Assembly (NCBI GenBank): GCA_963989385.1
Contig: OZ022510.1
Location: forward strand, 1,054,501 to 1,118,500
Direction: 5' to 3'
Length of the DNA stretch: 64,000 bases
Source of the DNA: Ctena decussata
Lineage: Eukaryota > Mollusca > Bivalvia > Lucinida > Lucinidae
This document shows positions 10,739 through 26,000 of this stretch, piece after piece. Every line of letters starts with the position of its first letter. Position 1 is the first letter of the stretch. The translations under genes and the position numbers were made by a program. The notes below the pieces were generated by a model. It searched no databases. It saw only the letters and a list, made by a program, of their open reading frames with translations, and was not told the origin of the DNA.

Positions 10739-13700
10739 CTATAGAGGGAGCAATAAACTATATCATTAGTACCCTAACAATGATTATAACAGTTTTACTA
10801 TAATTATAATAAGAAAGTTCATTCGGGGAAAAAAAACGCCTCAGTTGCCAAAACGTTTTAGTGAAAAAGCTAGTAAATAGTACTTTAGCACTGGAGGGAA
10901 ATATTGCTTGCTTTATAATACAGGTCAATATACACAAAAAATGCCTCTCAGGAAATGACATTTTGACCTTAAGACAGATTCAATTTTTTATTTATTTTCT
11001 TACAATTGGTTTCCTGGCTTATTCAGGTAAAGGGACAACCCTCCATGGCTTAGCAACCATTTCTGCAATGAAATCTTAAGGTAACGGATACTCTTCCAAG
11101 GGAAGCAATTCAGCCATTTTCTTTTCTCACTCCATTTTCAGTGGGTGTTGACTCATAAATTTGCTTTTGTGGGAGCAAATTCTTTCCTTTGAGAGAAGGC
11201 CCAATTTTTGAAGGGCTTCGTTGTTCAGAAAAACAAACAGAAAATCACATTTTTTTAATGCGGAAAAAACATGAAGGTTTAGCAGAATTGTAAACCCCAG
11301 ATGGGAGACAAATTTTCGATGGGAAAGAATTAGTGCCATTGTTTGTGCACACATAAGCCGCAAATATCAAATGGAATGAAATACAAGTTAATAGTTAATA
11401 AGGCCACTCACCTTCACTTGGATCTGAAAATTAAGAAGAAAACAATATGTCAGTGTTTTTAAAACAATTTATTTCACCGTATATAGATAATACAATAGCC
11501 ATGCAGCTATAACACTGTCAAGCTTTTGCAGAATCTTCTCGAAATGAATTGTACAATCTATGTTAATTATCAGAAATATTTAGACCTTCAAACAGGACCA
11601 AAGAACATACAACTGCTCCAGATAAGACAGGATAAATCTGTTTTCCATATTACACAATAAAAATGCATGAGTGATCCGTCTCGTTGAGACGGTACTTACT
11701 CAGAAATAAGAAAGAAAAAAAAGTATTATTTATTCTCAAATACCCTTAATTCTTATGTACGGATCTTTCAAATATTTCTGTCCTTGACTTTGTGTCCATA
11801 ATCGTAATATTTTCAAAGTGCAATAATTTTCTAATACATATAAACAACAGAACAAGAGCGCCTTAAAATTACGTTTTCCTAAACATCAGTAAAGTCATAG
11901 CACTTCTACTTTTCCACAGACTTATATCTGTCCATTTGTTTTGTCCTGTCGTGCTTGTTTGACGAGGCCAGTCCCAGGGTACAAAACCATATGAGGCACA
12001 TTACGTCAGTGTGTGTTGTGTTTTGCGTGTAGATATACAGCTTTGCTAGTTTGATTAGTCAGGCGCCATAGCCGATACTGCATCTGACCACCACCCTGAT
12101 CCAATTCTATTCAGCTCATGGCACACTGGGTGCGGATTTCCTAGTTTACTCTACTGTTTGGACATGTGCTGCTGGTTAGGGTCGAACCCCCACCCCCCTC
12201 ATCCCCCGCGTAAGGACGAACTCACAATTATATGGGCCAGGCGCTCGACTTTAAAATCATACTATTTTTCTTTAGAGCCTACAAATATCAAATATCAGTA
12301 GAAAATACTCCAGCATTAACTAAATGATTTACTCAGCGCAGGGCTTTGGATCTCTAAGGCCTAAATGGTTGAATAAAGACTGGCATGGGTCTTTAATCAG
12401 ACTGGCATAAATTGCATCATATAGTACCTTATAATAATGATAGTACAAGTATTTGTTTACATTCGAATGTTGACTACGTGCCCGCACTGACCAGCCCAAT
12501 TTTAAAGTATGCCACATTCGTACCTTCCACTGGCAGGTGAAGAGTGGTGGTGGTTGGGATGGTGGGGGTGTGGTACAATTATGACATCTGTAAAAGTGTG
12601 TATGTGCCTACTTACTTTGGCGGCAAAACTTCTTGTGAGGCCAGTAGACATCTGTGGTCTCTTGGACGGGGGTGCCTCTTCATCATCTTCTTCGTCTACT
12701 GATGACGCTGCTCGCTGTAATAAGTCATAGTTATACCATGGTTTGTCCGCCTGTACGGGCGATAATCCACTCGCTTTTAACCGCCTCTACGGGAGATAAT
12801 CTACTCGCTTTTGACCGCCTGTGTGGGCGATAATCCACTCGCTTTTGACCGCCTGTACAGAAGATAGCCCACTCGCTAAAGCTCGTGGATTATCTCCTCC
12901 TACAGGCGGTCAAACCATGGTATATCTATTTTATACCACCCTTACTAGTGAAGACCTTGCCTATTGCAAAATATTTCGTGCTAAAGTTGGCGTTTTCTGG
13001 TAAGGGTGGTATAAGCATGTAATATACATATAAAGAGCATGTTCATAGACCATCAAATTTAACGCTATTTTGATTTGACACAATTACATGTATAAGTTGC
13101 AAAAAAATATAAAGCATATCATTTATATCCCCAAAATGTCCCAATAACGAATGTTCACAATAGCCCATTAACTCATGGCTCCCAATGCCCAGAGGAGCTC
13201 TGATGTTCAGCTGGTTAAGAGCCGTTTTATTGATCTAACGGTCCCAGGTTTGATTCCCGTTAAAGGCGGAAACACTGTCAAGCGTAAAGGGCTTCTCCTT
13301 TCATTATCACCCTCCCATCTCTCCGATATGGCTGGAGTACTGTTGAAAAGGACGTATAATCACAAGCATTCCAAATGCTCCATTTACTTCATGCATTTTA
13401 GTCTATTCATACGCCTATGCCATTCTAAGGGCCTAGTCCTAGTTTCAGTGCTCCAGATAAGAGGGGATAACACGGATAATTTTCCTGAACTTGTGACATG
13501 GGGCCTCATTAGAACCGCCTCTGTGAGACACTCTAATAAGGGTCCACTACATGGTTTCATTGAAGAAGAAGAAAAAAAAACAATCTTAAAATTATTCCTG
13601 TCTCCCCGTCTTATCTGGAGCTCTGTCTAAGCAATGCATATAATGACTAAGACTAGGCGGTCCTATATCTCCCTTATATAGATTTACTTCCCATATAATT

Positions 13701-15112
13701 TAAGTATGGTTTTTCAGACAACTCCATCACTGCCCATGGGAAAATGTGTGTTATAATTCTGATCTTTTACTCTTCGATTTACGTTGACCGGTTGCTTTAG
13801 AGTCTGAATATTAGCATATTGGCACCATAGGTGATAGAGAATTAGTACGCTGGCCTCAATATTCAAGGAGTCGCGAATTGGTTCCTTTCAATAAAATATT
13901 ATAATGTCGCATATTTAAGACGATCGTGCCATACCAAGGAATCCAATTTTGTTTTGTGTATTTGTTTTCTTCCCTTCTTTCTTTTCTTTCTTTCTTTCTT
14001 TATTTCTTTATTTCTTTATTTATTTTCACATTGATTTTTTTTTTTTGCAGAGGTATGATAACAAAAATATTTTTATCAACCTAACTGAAGGACAGTTTCG
14101 TGGCTTGGCATTAGATTTTATTTTTTATTACTTTTTTGGACAAAAACCCCTTCGATGCATGCTTTCACAAACATGGTAACGAGGTTTTGCTCTAACTCTC
14201 CCACCCAATCGGAACACCGCTCGGACTCCCGGAATTGGCCGACCGTGCTCCGATTGCTCTCCCACAGTGTCGTCTTACCTTACAGGCGCAGAGTTTCGTC
14301 ACAGCTCTCTTAAATGCACTATTTCTCCTCCCCTTCCGGCGAGGGGCCTCCTCCTCTTCCTCCTCTACTTCATCTGTGTCGTCATCGCTGTCCCGAGGGG
14401 GCGGGCTCACCAGATAACGACTGTCCTGTAAATAGAGAATACCATGTTAGTGTCTTTTGATATCAAGTTTATCAGGCGAGACCAGAAACAGCGTAGGAAT
14501 GGCGAGGCTTGCCGAGCCAGTCCGACGTGTTTCTGGTCAAGCCTGATAAACTTGATATCAAAAGACACTATCATGGTTTTCTATTTATCATGCATCATAA
14601 GTTATCTCCCCTTAATGGTATTATAAGACAGAATTTCTGTCGCTTCATTAATGATGTCTTCTGATAAACTTAATATCAAAAGACACTATCATGGTTTTCT
14701 ATTTATCATGCATCATAAGTTATCTCCCCTTAATGGTATTATATGACAGAATTTCTGTCCCTTTATTAATGATGTATCGTGAACTCCGAATTAACAACAA
14801 TGATAATAAGTAGCCGACTATCCTATTTAGGGTAAACATACATGCATATGTAGGTCTATGTGTCTTCTCTGAATGATTTTAAATGTTACGATTATCTCCC
14901 TTGATGAGCCTTTTGCTTTTGATGGATCTGTGTCTTCTCATTTGTTATATCAAACGCTACAAATTTAACAGGAATGTCGTATAATTTAGAGGAAAGTACT
15001 AGTTATCTCCCTTTACTGATACCCGTATTTAGATAATCTCCCTTCAGTAGTAATAATGACGCCTCTGTCTTCTCATGGACGGGCGCTATGTTCATACTGG
15101 CTATGTCTCCAC

Positions 15113-15159
<47 letters not shown>

Positions 15160-17033
15160 GATGTTTACGTATAAACCTAGATAATTTGAATCGAGCTTTG
15201 TTGATTTAAATCCTGTTTCGTGCCCCAATACGTTTACTCAGACACACTGTCCAAATAGGCTTTAACCAAGTGGCGTAATCATATACACAATATTTACTAT
15301 CCGGTGTTTTTGAGAAAATTGACGGGCTATATCGAAAGCGGTGGAAAATGATTAGACTGAGCCACAGGGACCTGTATCAAACCCTCTGAAAAGTCTACAG
15401 GGTCCTAGTGTATTTGGACCTGTATCAAACCCTCTGAAGAGTCTATAGGGTCCTAGTGTATTGGGACCTGTATCAAACCCTCTGAAGAGTCTATAGGGTC
15501 CTAGTGTATTGGGACCTGTGAAGAGTCTATAGGGTCCAAGTGTATTACTATAGGGACCTGTATCAAACCCTCTGAAGAGTCTGTAGGGTCCAGTGTATTA
15601 CTACAGAGACCTGTATTAAACCCTCTAAAGAGTTTATAAAGTCCTAGTGTATTACTATAGGGACCTGTATCAAACCCTCTGAAGAGTCTATAGGGTCCTA
15701 GTGTATTACTACAGAGACCTATATTAAACCCTCTGAAGAGTCTATAGGGTCCTAGTGTATTACTACAGAGACCTGTATTAAACCCTCTGAAGAGTCTATA
15801 GGGTCCTAGTGTATTACTACAGAGACCTATATTAAACCCTCTGAAGAGTCTATAGGGTCCTAGTGTATTACTACAGAGACCTATATTAAACCCTCTGAAG
15901 AGTCTGTAGGGTCCTAGTGTATTACTACAGAGACCTATATTAAACCCTCTGAAGAGTCTATAGGGTCCTAGTGTATTACTACAGAGACCTATATTAAACC
16001 CTCTGAAGAGTCTATAGGGTCCAAGTATTATACTACAGGGACCTATATCAAACCCTCTGAAGAGTCTATAGGGTCCTAGTGTATTACTACAGAGGCCTGT
16101 ATTAAACCCTCTAAAGAGTCTATAAGGTCCTGGTGTCTTACTACAGGGACCTGTATCAAACCCTCTGAAGAATCTATAGGGTCCTAGTATATTACTACAG
16201 AGACCTGTATCAAACCCTCTGAAGAGTCTATAGGGTCCTAGTGTAATACTACAGGGACCTGTATCAAACCATCTGAAGAGTCTATAGGGTCCTAGTGTAT
16301 TACTATGGGACCTGTATCAAACCCTCTGTAGAGTCTATAGGGTCCTAGTGTATTACTATAGGGACCTGTATCAAACCCTCTGAAGAGTCTATAGGGTCCC
16401 AATGTACTACTAAAGGGACCTGTATCAAACCCTCTGAAGAGTCTATAGGGTCCTAATGTATTACTATAGGGATCTGTATCAAACCCTCTGAAGAGTCTAT
16501 AGGGTCCTAGTGTCTTGGAAACTGTATCAAACCCTCTGAAGAGTCTATAGGGTCTTAGTGTATTACCATAGGGACCTGTATCAAACCCTCTGAAGAGTCT
16601 ATAGGATCGTAGTGTATTACTATAGGGACCTGTATCAAACCCTCTGAAGAGTCTGTAGGATCGTAGTGTATTACTATAGGGACCTGTATCAAACCCTCTG
16701 CAGAGTCTATAGGGTCCTAGTGTATTGGGACCTGTATCAAACCCTCTGAAGAGTCTATAACGTCCTAGTGTAGTTTCAAACCCTCTGAAGAGTCTATAGG
16801 GTCGTAGTGTATTACTATTTACTATAGTAATACACTAGGACCCTATAGACTCTTCAGAGGGTTTGATATGGGACCTGTGAACTGGCTCTATGGGTCCGTC
16901 TGATGTGTGTCTACAGTGTTTACTGCCGTCTCAACACGGTATTATTATTATAAAGATGCTGTACATAATCTAAGGCTCGATCAAAGTAATTTGATAGGTA
17001 GGATCAAATCTTCATTGATCACGAATTTTACAC

Positions 17034-17086
<53 letters not shown>

Positions 17087-20000
17087 GGGATGAATGTAAG
17101 AACAACTAAACTGCATTCAGACGGGTACTGTTTTTGTTTGTCTGTTTTTTCGTGAAATGCCTGGTGACCAATCAAAAATAAAATCGGGGTAAGTTTCAAT
17201 GGACTGAATGTTAGAAACCTGTGGGGTTAGCGTCTATTTTTGTGTTCGTTAGGCTATTCTATTCTATGCTATTCAATTCTATTCCATAACCTTAAAAGGT
17301 CGTTCGGGCACCACAGATGACTTCGAAACGATCCCTTTCCACCTTGTTCTGTTTTCAGCTGCCCTAGTTGAGCTGGCAAAGTCCATTCATGTCCACTCTT
17401 TAATATTGTCTTCCATACCTCTTCTTCTTTTTCCTTTCACTGTGCCCTGAAGAATCGTCTTTGCTAACCCAGAAGACCTTGAGACACGGCCAAACCACCT
17501 TAATTTCCGTTTCTTGACCAGGGTCAGGAGTTCGTCATATTCTCCAATAGCTGCTTGGATCTTTCTGCGAACCTCCTCATTAGTTATATGGTCTTTGTAC
17601 CGTCGGTAGCATCTCATCTTAGAGGCCTGCGTTTTTCTTTTGTTGTTGTTTTTTTCTCTCTAACTCTGCTGTCAATGTCCACGATTCACAGGCATACAGA
17701 AATATTTAGGCTAGGACAGAGTAGGTTATGGTTAGGAGTAGGCATGGGCTTAGTGGTGGGCATACTCTAAGCCCCCTCCCTCCCAGCTGTTCGTGAATTA
17801 TTATAGAGTGTGCACTGTTTCACTTGGCATATCTGGGGACTTTCCATGCGGACCCTCATCAGGCTGTCCCTCCCTCTGAATCTATAGTGACACAATTTTG
17901 TTAGTTGTTGTTGTTGTTTTATTGTTTTACGTCCACGGGAAACGACTATGGTCATGTCGGGACGGCCAGTTACCCTAACCACACTATTCCTGGGCAGGCC
18001 TAGACCTCTTAAGCGGTTAACCTTGAGTACTAAGTGCACATACTTTCGCCAGTAACTGACAACTGCCCTTCTTCAATCAGCAGAAGGCGAAATGAAAGTA
18101 TGTGGCCGGACCACAGGCACTCGTTTCATACAATATGAGCCACTCATACCCTATGCACTGTGTAGGGGGTGGGCTTTTTTCTATGAAACAAGTGCCTTTT
18201 ATTCTCACCACTAGGAAAATGGTCAAATATCTAAAAAGAGCGGGGACACAGACATGCTTGCGCAGGATGATCAGTGTCTTTAAACATGTTAGGATTCAAA
18301 AATTGTTCCTGAAGATTGGAAGATTCTGATCAAACTGCGTGGATGCGCAGAATGAATAATGATATGACCTTAACTCTAAAAGATCTTGTAATTGCGTAAC
18401 ACACAGAATTCACTTCCGGTTTGAACAGCAGAGTGACCAAATTTAAGAAACTAAACAAAATAAAAGTACTTTATTTCTTCATTATAACGTATAAAATTTA
18501 ACATATACTACATTATCTTACCCTTAATGTCCGCATAAAAAGCTCCAATACACTCTGTGTAAACCGATGGTTGACAAAGTCGTTTTTGCAATACTATCAC
18601 GTTTGAACAAGTTCCAATGTTACATTAATGTCTGTCCCAGTTTTCGGAGAAAACAAAAAAAAAAAAAGAAAAGAAAGAAAAACGAAACAATAAGCGTCTC
18701 TTCTCTGTGTCCACTAGCTAAATGAAAGAAAATGTGTTTTAATCGGTTTTAAGTATTCCTCTTTTTCTCAAACGAAGATGAATTAAGCGTCCTGTCCGCA
18801 AATTTAAGGTAACTTTATACTAAATAGTATTGAGTGATCGATTGAAAATCACCTGTATGCAGATCAATACCCGGTTATAGGCTTGGTATAGGTTTTGTGT
18901 GTAGAATATATATTTGATTAGGTTGTAGCTTAATTTAGAATATGCTGAGATAAGGTTTAAAATTCTTAAATGTACAAATGGAAATTTCGAAACAGGCTTT
19001 TGCTTGACCGCAGCGACTGAAACGCGATAAAAAGAACCAAAACTCTTCAAAGACATCGCTCGTTTCTTTGTAAATTTGTAAAAAGGGGTGCAGAAACGAC
19101 TCAACATTCTTCCATTACCTTCGGAAATCCGTAGAAACTGTATTACTACTAGGTTGATACAAGTTTTGTTACCCCGTCAACATTTTTTGTTCGGATTGAG
19201 TGCCTTTATGAAGATATGTGGTCAGGTAACAAGGGGTCTTAGCATAACTCACTAGTCAGCGACAGATTTCGTCAGAATGATGTTTCTTAAAGGGTGTACC
19301 AAACTTTCAGGATTCAGGAATATAGAACTATAACAGGCTTAACAGTTGATATGCTTTTTTTGTTGTTGACCTAAGCAGTGGATAAAAGCGCCATCCGTCC
19401 TATTGTTTGCGACTGTTCTTGTCTGCGGTGCTTTTCCCTATGTCATATTCCTGCGTCAGCCCAGTGGTTCAAAATATATATTTTGAAGCACTGGGCGGAG
19501 CAGGAATATGGCATAGAGAAAAGCTTGACGGACTCAGTTTGGTGACCTTGACATACTGAAAACCCATTGATTTGAGTAACAGTTATGTCGTGAGTACCAG
19601 TGCTATAAAAACACACAACCACTTCCCAATTTGACATGTGTCATTATTACTCATTGGAATCCTCATTTTTGGATTCAGTTCCGTTCCAATGCAAACAGCC
19701 TTTTCTTGTCAATCTAACATCGTCCTGATATGACAAAAAGACTGTTGAAAAGGACGTAAAATCGCCATTCTTTCATCATCTACCCATCCAGGTTTCAGCA
19801 TGCATGAGTTAATCAAGATTTGTTAAATTCCTCCGCAAATGGGACTGAACTCCCAACAAGAGCTGTCGCCTGACAGCATAGCTCGCCTGAATTGGTGCTT
19901 GCCCATCGCACAGTCACTATGGTGGCGTGGCTTGCTATCTGCATAAAACTTCAAACAAGCATGTCCACAATGACAACACATTTATAAACAAAAGCTATCT

Positions 20001-23000
20001 CAGAAACAAGTCTTAAAATAAAATTAAAATTAAAAAAGTCCACATGAAAATTCAATGTCCATGAGATTGAGGTCAAAGAACTGAGAGGTGGGGGCGGGTG
20101 CAGGCGCAGGATGTATCAAAACTCTGAACCATTATCTAACATTAGTCCAAGTATAAGTTTCAACTGACTCCATCGTGGCACTGTGAAATTATGTCTTAAA
20201 AAATATAATATTTTAACCAAAATCTTTAACAAGTTTAAGACAAAATTCTAAGTCAATGACCTTGACTTCAAGGTGGGGTACGTATATAGTGTTTTATTTA
20301 TAGTGTCTAACATCAGTTTAAGTGTAATCTAATTCTAAGCCAAGCATTCTGATTCAGTATGCAATAGAAAACTTTAATAAAAACCGAAAATTTCCTAAGT
20401 TCATAACCTTAACATCAAGATCACTGAGCGGGGTTGGGGTAGTACACTGTAAAACTTTGGACTAATATCTAACTACAGTGTAAATATAAAAAAAATCCAT
20501 GCGTGGGTTCAGGAGATATGGGTCTTTAAAAACTTTGACCAAAACATCCAATTGATAAAATGACAAATTCTTAAGTCCATGACCTTGACATCAAGGTAAC
20601 TGAGTAGGGTGGGGGTGGTACCTTGGAACAAGAGGCCCACGGGCCACAAAGCTCACCAGATCTCTAGCACAAATTGCAATCAAACTTGTATAGGCTTAAA
20701 ATTGCTGTCACATTTGTATAGGCTAGTACAAAATATGCAACTACAAAGTCTCAGTCAGTCTGTTGAGTTGATAACAAAATATATAACTATTTCCCACATT
20801 ATGATTGCAGTAAATGCCATTTCAATTTTCCACATCATTAGTCAACGTAAGTCTTATTTGCCATAGCAACCAAACGAAAGAGCTGATTTTCATGAAGAAA
20901 AAAAATTCAATTCCCAGCCCAAGGATACTAAAGATAAAATCTGAGCCCAATTGGCCCAGTGGCTTCAGAAGAGATAATTTTTTAAGCATTTTCCCCCCAT
21001 TTTTTGCATTTTGGTTTCCATGGCAACCAATAAAAGGAGCAGTGGGCCAGAAAACATACAGCTGATAGAACACTTCTCAAGCAACATTTCTATAAAAGTT
21101 TTGTCAGCATATCTGCAATGGCTTGGCAATAAGTGCCATTTTTCAATTTTCCCCATTATGAGTCAATGCTACTCTAAGTTACCATAGCAACCAAACTAAA
21201 AAGCTGATTTTCATATAAAACACAAACTTTCAATCCCCCAGCCCAAGGATACTACAGATGAAATCTGGGCTTAATCAGCCAAGTGGCTTCAGAGGTGATA
21301 ATAATTTAAGTACTTCTTTTTCATTTTTTTGCATTTTGGTTTCCATGGCAACCAATAAAAGGAGCAGTGGGCCAAAAAAAACATATAGCTGATAGAACAC
21401 TTCTCAAGGAACATTTCTATAAAATTTTTGTCAACATATCTGCAATGGCTTGGCAGTAAATGCCATTTTTCAATTTTCCCCATTATGAGTCAATGCAACT
21501 CTAATGTACCATAGCAACCAAACTAAAGAGCCAATTTTCATAAAAAAACAACATAAACTTTCAATCCCCCAGCCCAAGGATACTACAGATGAAATATGGG
21601 CCTAATTGGCAAAGTGGCTTCAGAGCAGATAATTTTTTAAGAATTTTTTTTTCCTTTTTTTGCATTTTGGTTTCCATGGCAACCAATAAAAGGAGCAGTG
21701 GGCAAAAAAATATATAGCTGATTGAAGACTTCTCACGAAACATTTCTATAAAAGTTTTGTCAGCATATCTGCATTGGCTTGGCAGTAAATGCCATTTTTC
21801 AATTTTCCCCATTATAAGTCTATGGAAACTCTAAGTTGCCATAGCAACCAAACTAAGGGGCCGATTTTCATAAAAAACACAAACTTTCAATCCCCCAGCC
21901 CAAGCATGCTACAGATGAAATTTGGGCCCAATTGGCCCAGTAGCTTCAGAGGAGATGTTGTTTAAAAGTGTTGACGGACGACAGACGACGACATACGACG
22001 ACAGACGACGACGACGGATAACTGCCTATACTATAAGCTCCCCCGGAGCCTTCGGCTCTGGTGAGCTAAAAATTTGGACCAATATCTAACTACAGTGCAA
22101 GTATCAAAAGAATCCATCCTTGAGTTAAGGAGATATTGCGCTGTAAAACACTTTAACCAAAACACCCAGTCAAAAAAAACTCCAATTTTCTAAGTCCATG
22201 ACCTTGACACCAAGGTCACTGAGTGGGGTGGGGGTGGTACCAGGTTAAACTTGGACCAATATCTAACTACAGTGCAAGTATCCAAAGAATCCATCTATGG
22301 GTTAAGGAGATATAGGTCTTTGAAAAACTTTAACCAAAACTTCCAATCCGGACGCGGACGCAGATGCGGACGCGTACGCGAGGGTGACAACAGTAGCTCT
22401 TCCTGAACTTTCGTTCAGGCGAGCTAAAAACTTCCTAAATGGGATTCTGTAAGCTGTAATGGAAGTACTTTTGCCCTTATTTCAATGTTTTGTGTAAGTT
22501 AAACATTCGAAAACGCATACATTTACCCTACCCTGATAGAGTTTTAACCATTCAGAAGAAAACTGGATTTGCAATGATAAGGTTGTGCTGCACTGTAAAA
22601 AAATCCATAGATTTTACGGTAGAATACATGGCAACCAGCTGCCTGTCTATTTCCCGTTATTTTTACGGGCATCTGCCTATAGAAATTTGTGGAAATCACG
22701 ATATGATAGACTTATGTTAACTGACAGCACTCGAAAATATCTTTATAGTGCTGAAGGGCTGTATAACCAAAACAATATCTACCTTATTCTGACCTACTCT
22801 GCGTGTAATTCCTGCCTGTGTTTACGGGCGCCCGTAAGAATAACGGGAAATGGACTGGCAGCTGGTTGCCAGGTATTCTACTGTAAAATCTACGGGAAAT
22901 TGTTGACAGTGTTGTAAGTAACTATGCCAGGTCGCAAACTCAGAAATGGGTGTTACTACCCTTACACAAACTCTGGTTCTATAGGATTCTTTTTATATGC

Positions 23001-26000
23001 GGAGTTATGTTAACGGTAAACATATTTTATTTCCCGCCTAGCAGTATTCAAAATAGTCGAACCACAAATTGTTTTTCCTTGTGTCTCCTACCCTGACCCA
23101 GCAGACAGTTTGTGACTATCACCATTAGTCAAAAGCTGTCAGACTATAATTGAGGGCCCTACAATTACGACAATATTTTCCTAAAAATAACAGCTGTGAC
23201 CTTGACCCTAACATCCCACAATGTGAAATTCTTAACCATATTGCAATACTAAACATACACGAGAATTTATATGAAAACTCATCCTGATTGTTTTAAAAAT
23301 CATGCTATTGGTTTTTGAGAAATTTTTTAATGTTTGCCTGTTATTTTGTTGCCTTAGCAACCAGAGGACTGACTGGATTCTATATAATTAATCAGCTTTA
23401 AGTGAGTACCACCCGAAGACCAATCCCATTAAATACCGGTGTGCATTTCCCTGATGAAAGTGTTCAGTTTCCTAAAGATCAATCCAAACTGTGAAGACTG
23501 CATAGATGTGCTGGCTGATCTGAGTCTTTGCTGTTTGTTCATATAGAATCTTAGTATAAAGGTTCCGCTAGAAAGTGACTGCAGTACATATATGCTCCTG
23601 CTTCAGTCATAGTTGAGTGAGTGAACTCGGGTTTAACGTCCCACCAACAACGAGGTCATATGGAGACGGGACCTCGGTTTAAAGTCTCATCCGAAAGACC
23701 GGAGAAGCGGGGGATCGCAGTCATAGTTGAACATCCTTCTAACCTCTTATAGTATATTGAAACACCTTTACCCCTTGCAAACAACCTTTACTCATGCCTG
23801 AATCGAAATGAAACTGAGCCGTGACACGACAAAACCAACAAAGTGGTTGTGCGCCCAGTGTAGATTCAGATCATTCTGGGCATCCGCCCAGTCTTCACTG
23901 TCTGCATGGAGGTAGCTTAGACCCTTAGCTACCCTTTAAGTGCTCAGAGAAGTCTGATCAGACTGAGTGGATGCTCAGACTGATCTTAGTCTTGGCTGGG
24001 CGCACAATCCGCTTTGCTGTTTTTTTTTTCGTGTCGAGGCTCATTATCTGTATGCATATACCCAAACTCCTAGAGGAGGTGATGAAGCAAAGACATTCAT
24101 TTATGGAGTTCAAATGCCATTGAATTGCTTTTGGGCAGTGTAAGACTGGAAAATTCTGTGAAAGCAACAGAAAATCAATACCTTTTTAAAATCAGTGAAA
24201 GATATGGCCGCAAAAGGAGTGGGATGTGCTTGGCTGTTCATATTGTACCCAAGATACTGTGGGTCTCTAACCCCTAGTGCCACTACAGCCACAGGACATC
24301 TTAACCACTTTTTACCCAAACTTTGTAAGTCCTGGACAGAGCCTTTACATGCAAGCTGTCAATTCAGAGGTTGCATGTTCGACCCCCTCTCCACCTGTCT
24401 TTTGCATACAGCTTCAAACTGAGGTCTCCATATGACTATTGTGAGCCTAAGTTCACTCACTCACAGGGTCTAATGGGTGATGGCATCCGCCTAATACCTT
24501 GGTGGACATCTTGATACCTAAAGGTCGCATATTCTCCCCCCCCCCCCCCCAACCACCCTCCCTACCCCCATTTTTGGACGACTGGACGACTTAAAATCAA
24601 GGTCTCCATATGACTATTGTGAACCCATGTTCTCTCCCTCACTGTGTCTGTGTCTAACTGGTGATGGACCTCTTATATATATGTCCGTACACAACAGGCC
24701 CCTTTCCATGCCCAGCAGGGGCACAGATAGGAATTCAAAACAAACAACAAGTTTAACATTAAATTCTTTTCATGTGTTATTTTACCAGAGTACATATGTA
24801 AGCTTTAAAAGTGAAAACATATTGACAGAAAATAAAAGAAAACCTATATGCACACTTGAAAATTGCAACTACATAGAAATATAGTGTAACCATAGCAACA
24901 TGTAACCATAGCAACAGCATCTGTAAAATATGGAACCATAGAAATATAAAGTCTAATCTGGAATAAGTGGTTTAGTATTTATTCAAAGCATTTTGACACT
25001 AATGCCTGAACAGTGTAGACCCATATCAGGCTGCTCCTGAGGAGCAGCCTGATCTGGGTCTACACTGTTTATAAAGTTTTATAAATTATCCCAGACACAG
25101 AAATGGACTTGTCCAGATCCCAAACTGAAAATGGGTGAGTCTATTACAAGAATGAGGGATGTCGATATTATTACCAACAATACAGTAACCAATAGCAACT
25201 GCATTTTGTATTATGAGAGACTATGCAATGAGGAATAAGATGATTGAATGTACTTTCTGCAAGCCAGCTACTTTTATTTTATTTTTATTTTTTCAAATTT
25301 TCAATGGTCAGAAAACTTTCAGCATAAAGCAACCTTTGCATACTAAATTAAATTGTGCTTGTGAGTAAAAAGTTTCACAATAATTCCTTTTAGAAATATC
25401 AAAGGAATAACATTTGCATTTCCAATGCTTCCAACGGGACAAACATATGAAGATAAATTTAAAACCTCGAAAAGGACTGATGGATAACTGACAAATGGAT
25501 TTACTCAACTGGAAATATGCATTAACTCTGACAGATGAATAAACATTTTACCCTAATGAGCTTAAATATCGGACACATAAAAAACATTAATTTTCCATTT
25601 CGGATAAATGGAAAATTAATGGTTTGAGGTGTCCCAATACATGAGCACTTTAGGGTAAGACTTAGTCAAACACAGCCAAAACTAACATTTTAATCACAGC
25701 TAATATAATAAATCTTAAAACAAAACCTTACAATATATTAAAGCTCTAAACACCACTAGATATTTTACCATAATTACCATAAATATTGGGAACCCCTAAT
25801 ATTGTCTTATTTCTTCTAATAAAATCACTATACCTAATAATTGCCAATTTATTTTTCCTGTGTTTAAGTGGCCAAGTGTGTTTAAGTGGCCAAGGTGTTT
25901 AAGTGGCCAAGTGTATTTAAGTGGCCAAGTGTGTTTAAGTGGCCAAGCACCACCAAAGTTGGCTTTAGAGTAACAAACTATTTCCCAAAGGATGTATCAA

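Noticed and set aside
13175..13630. 151-codon plus-strand reading frame
   Set aside because: It is made of a SINE followed by a palindromic MITE.
17387..17617. Functional host gene
   Set aside because: The translation is a LINE C-terminus with a deletion and frameshifts.
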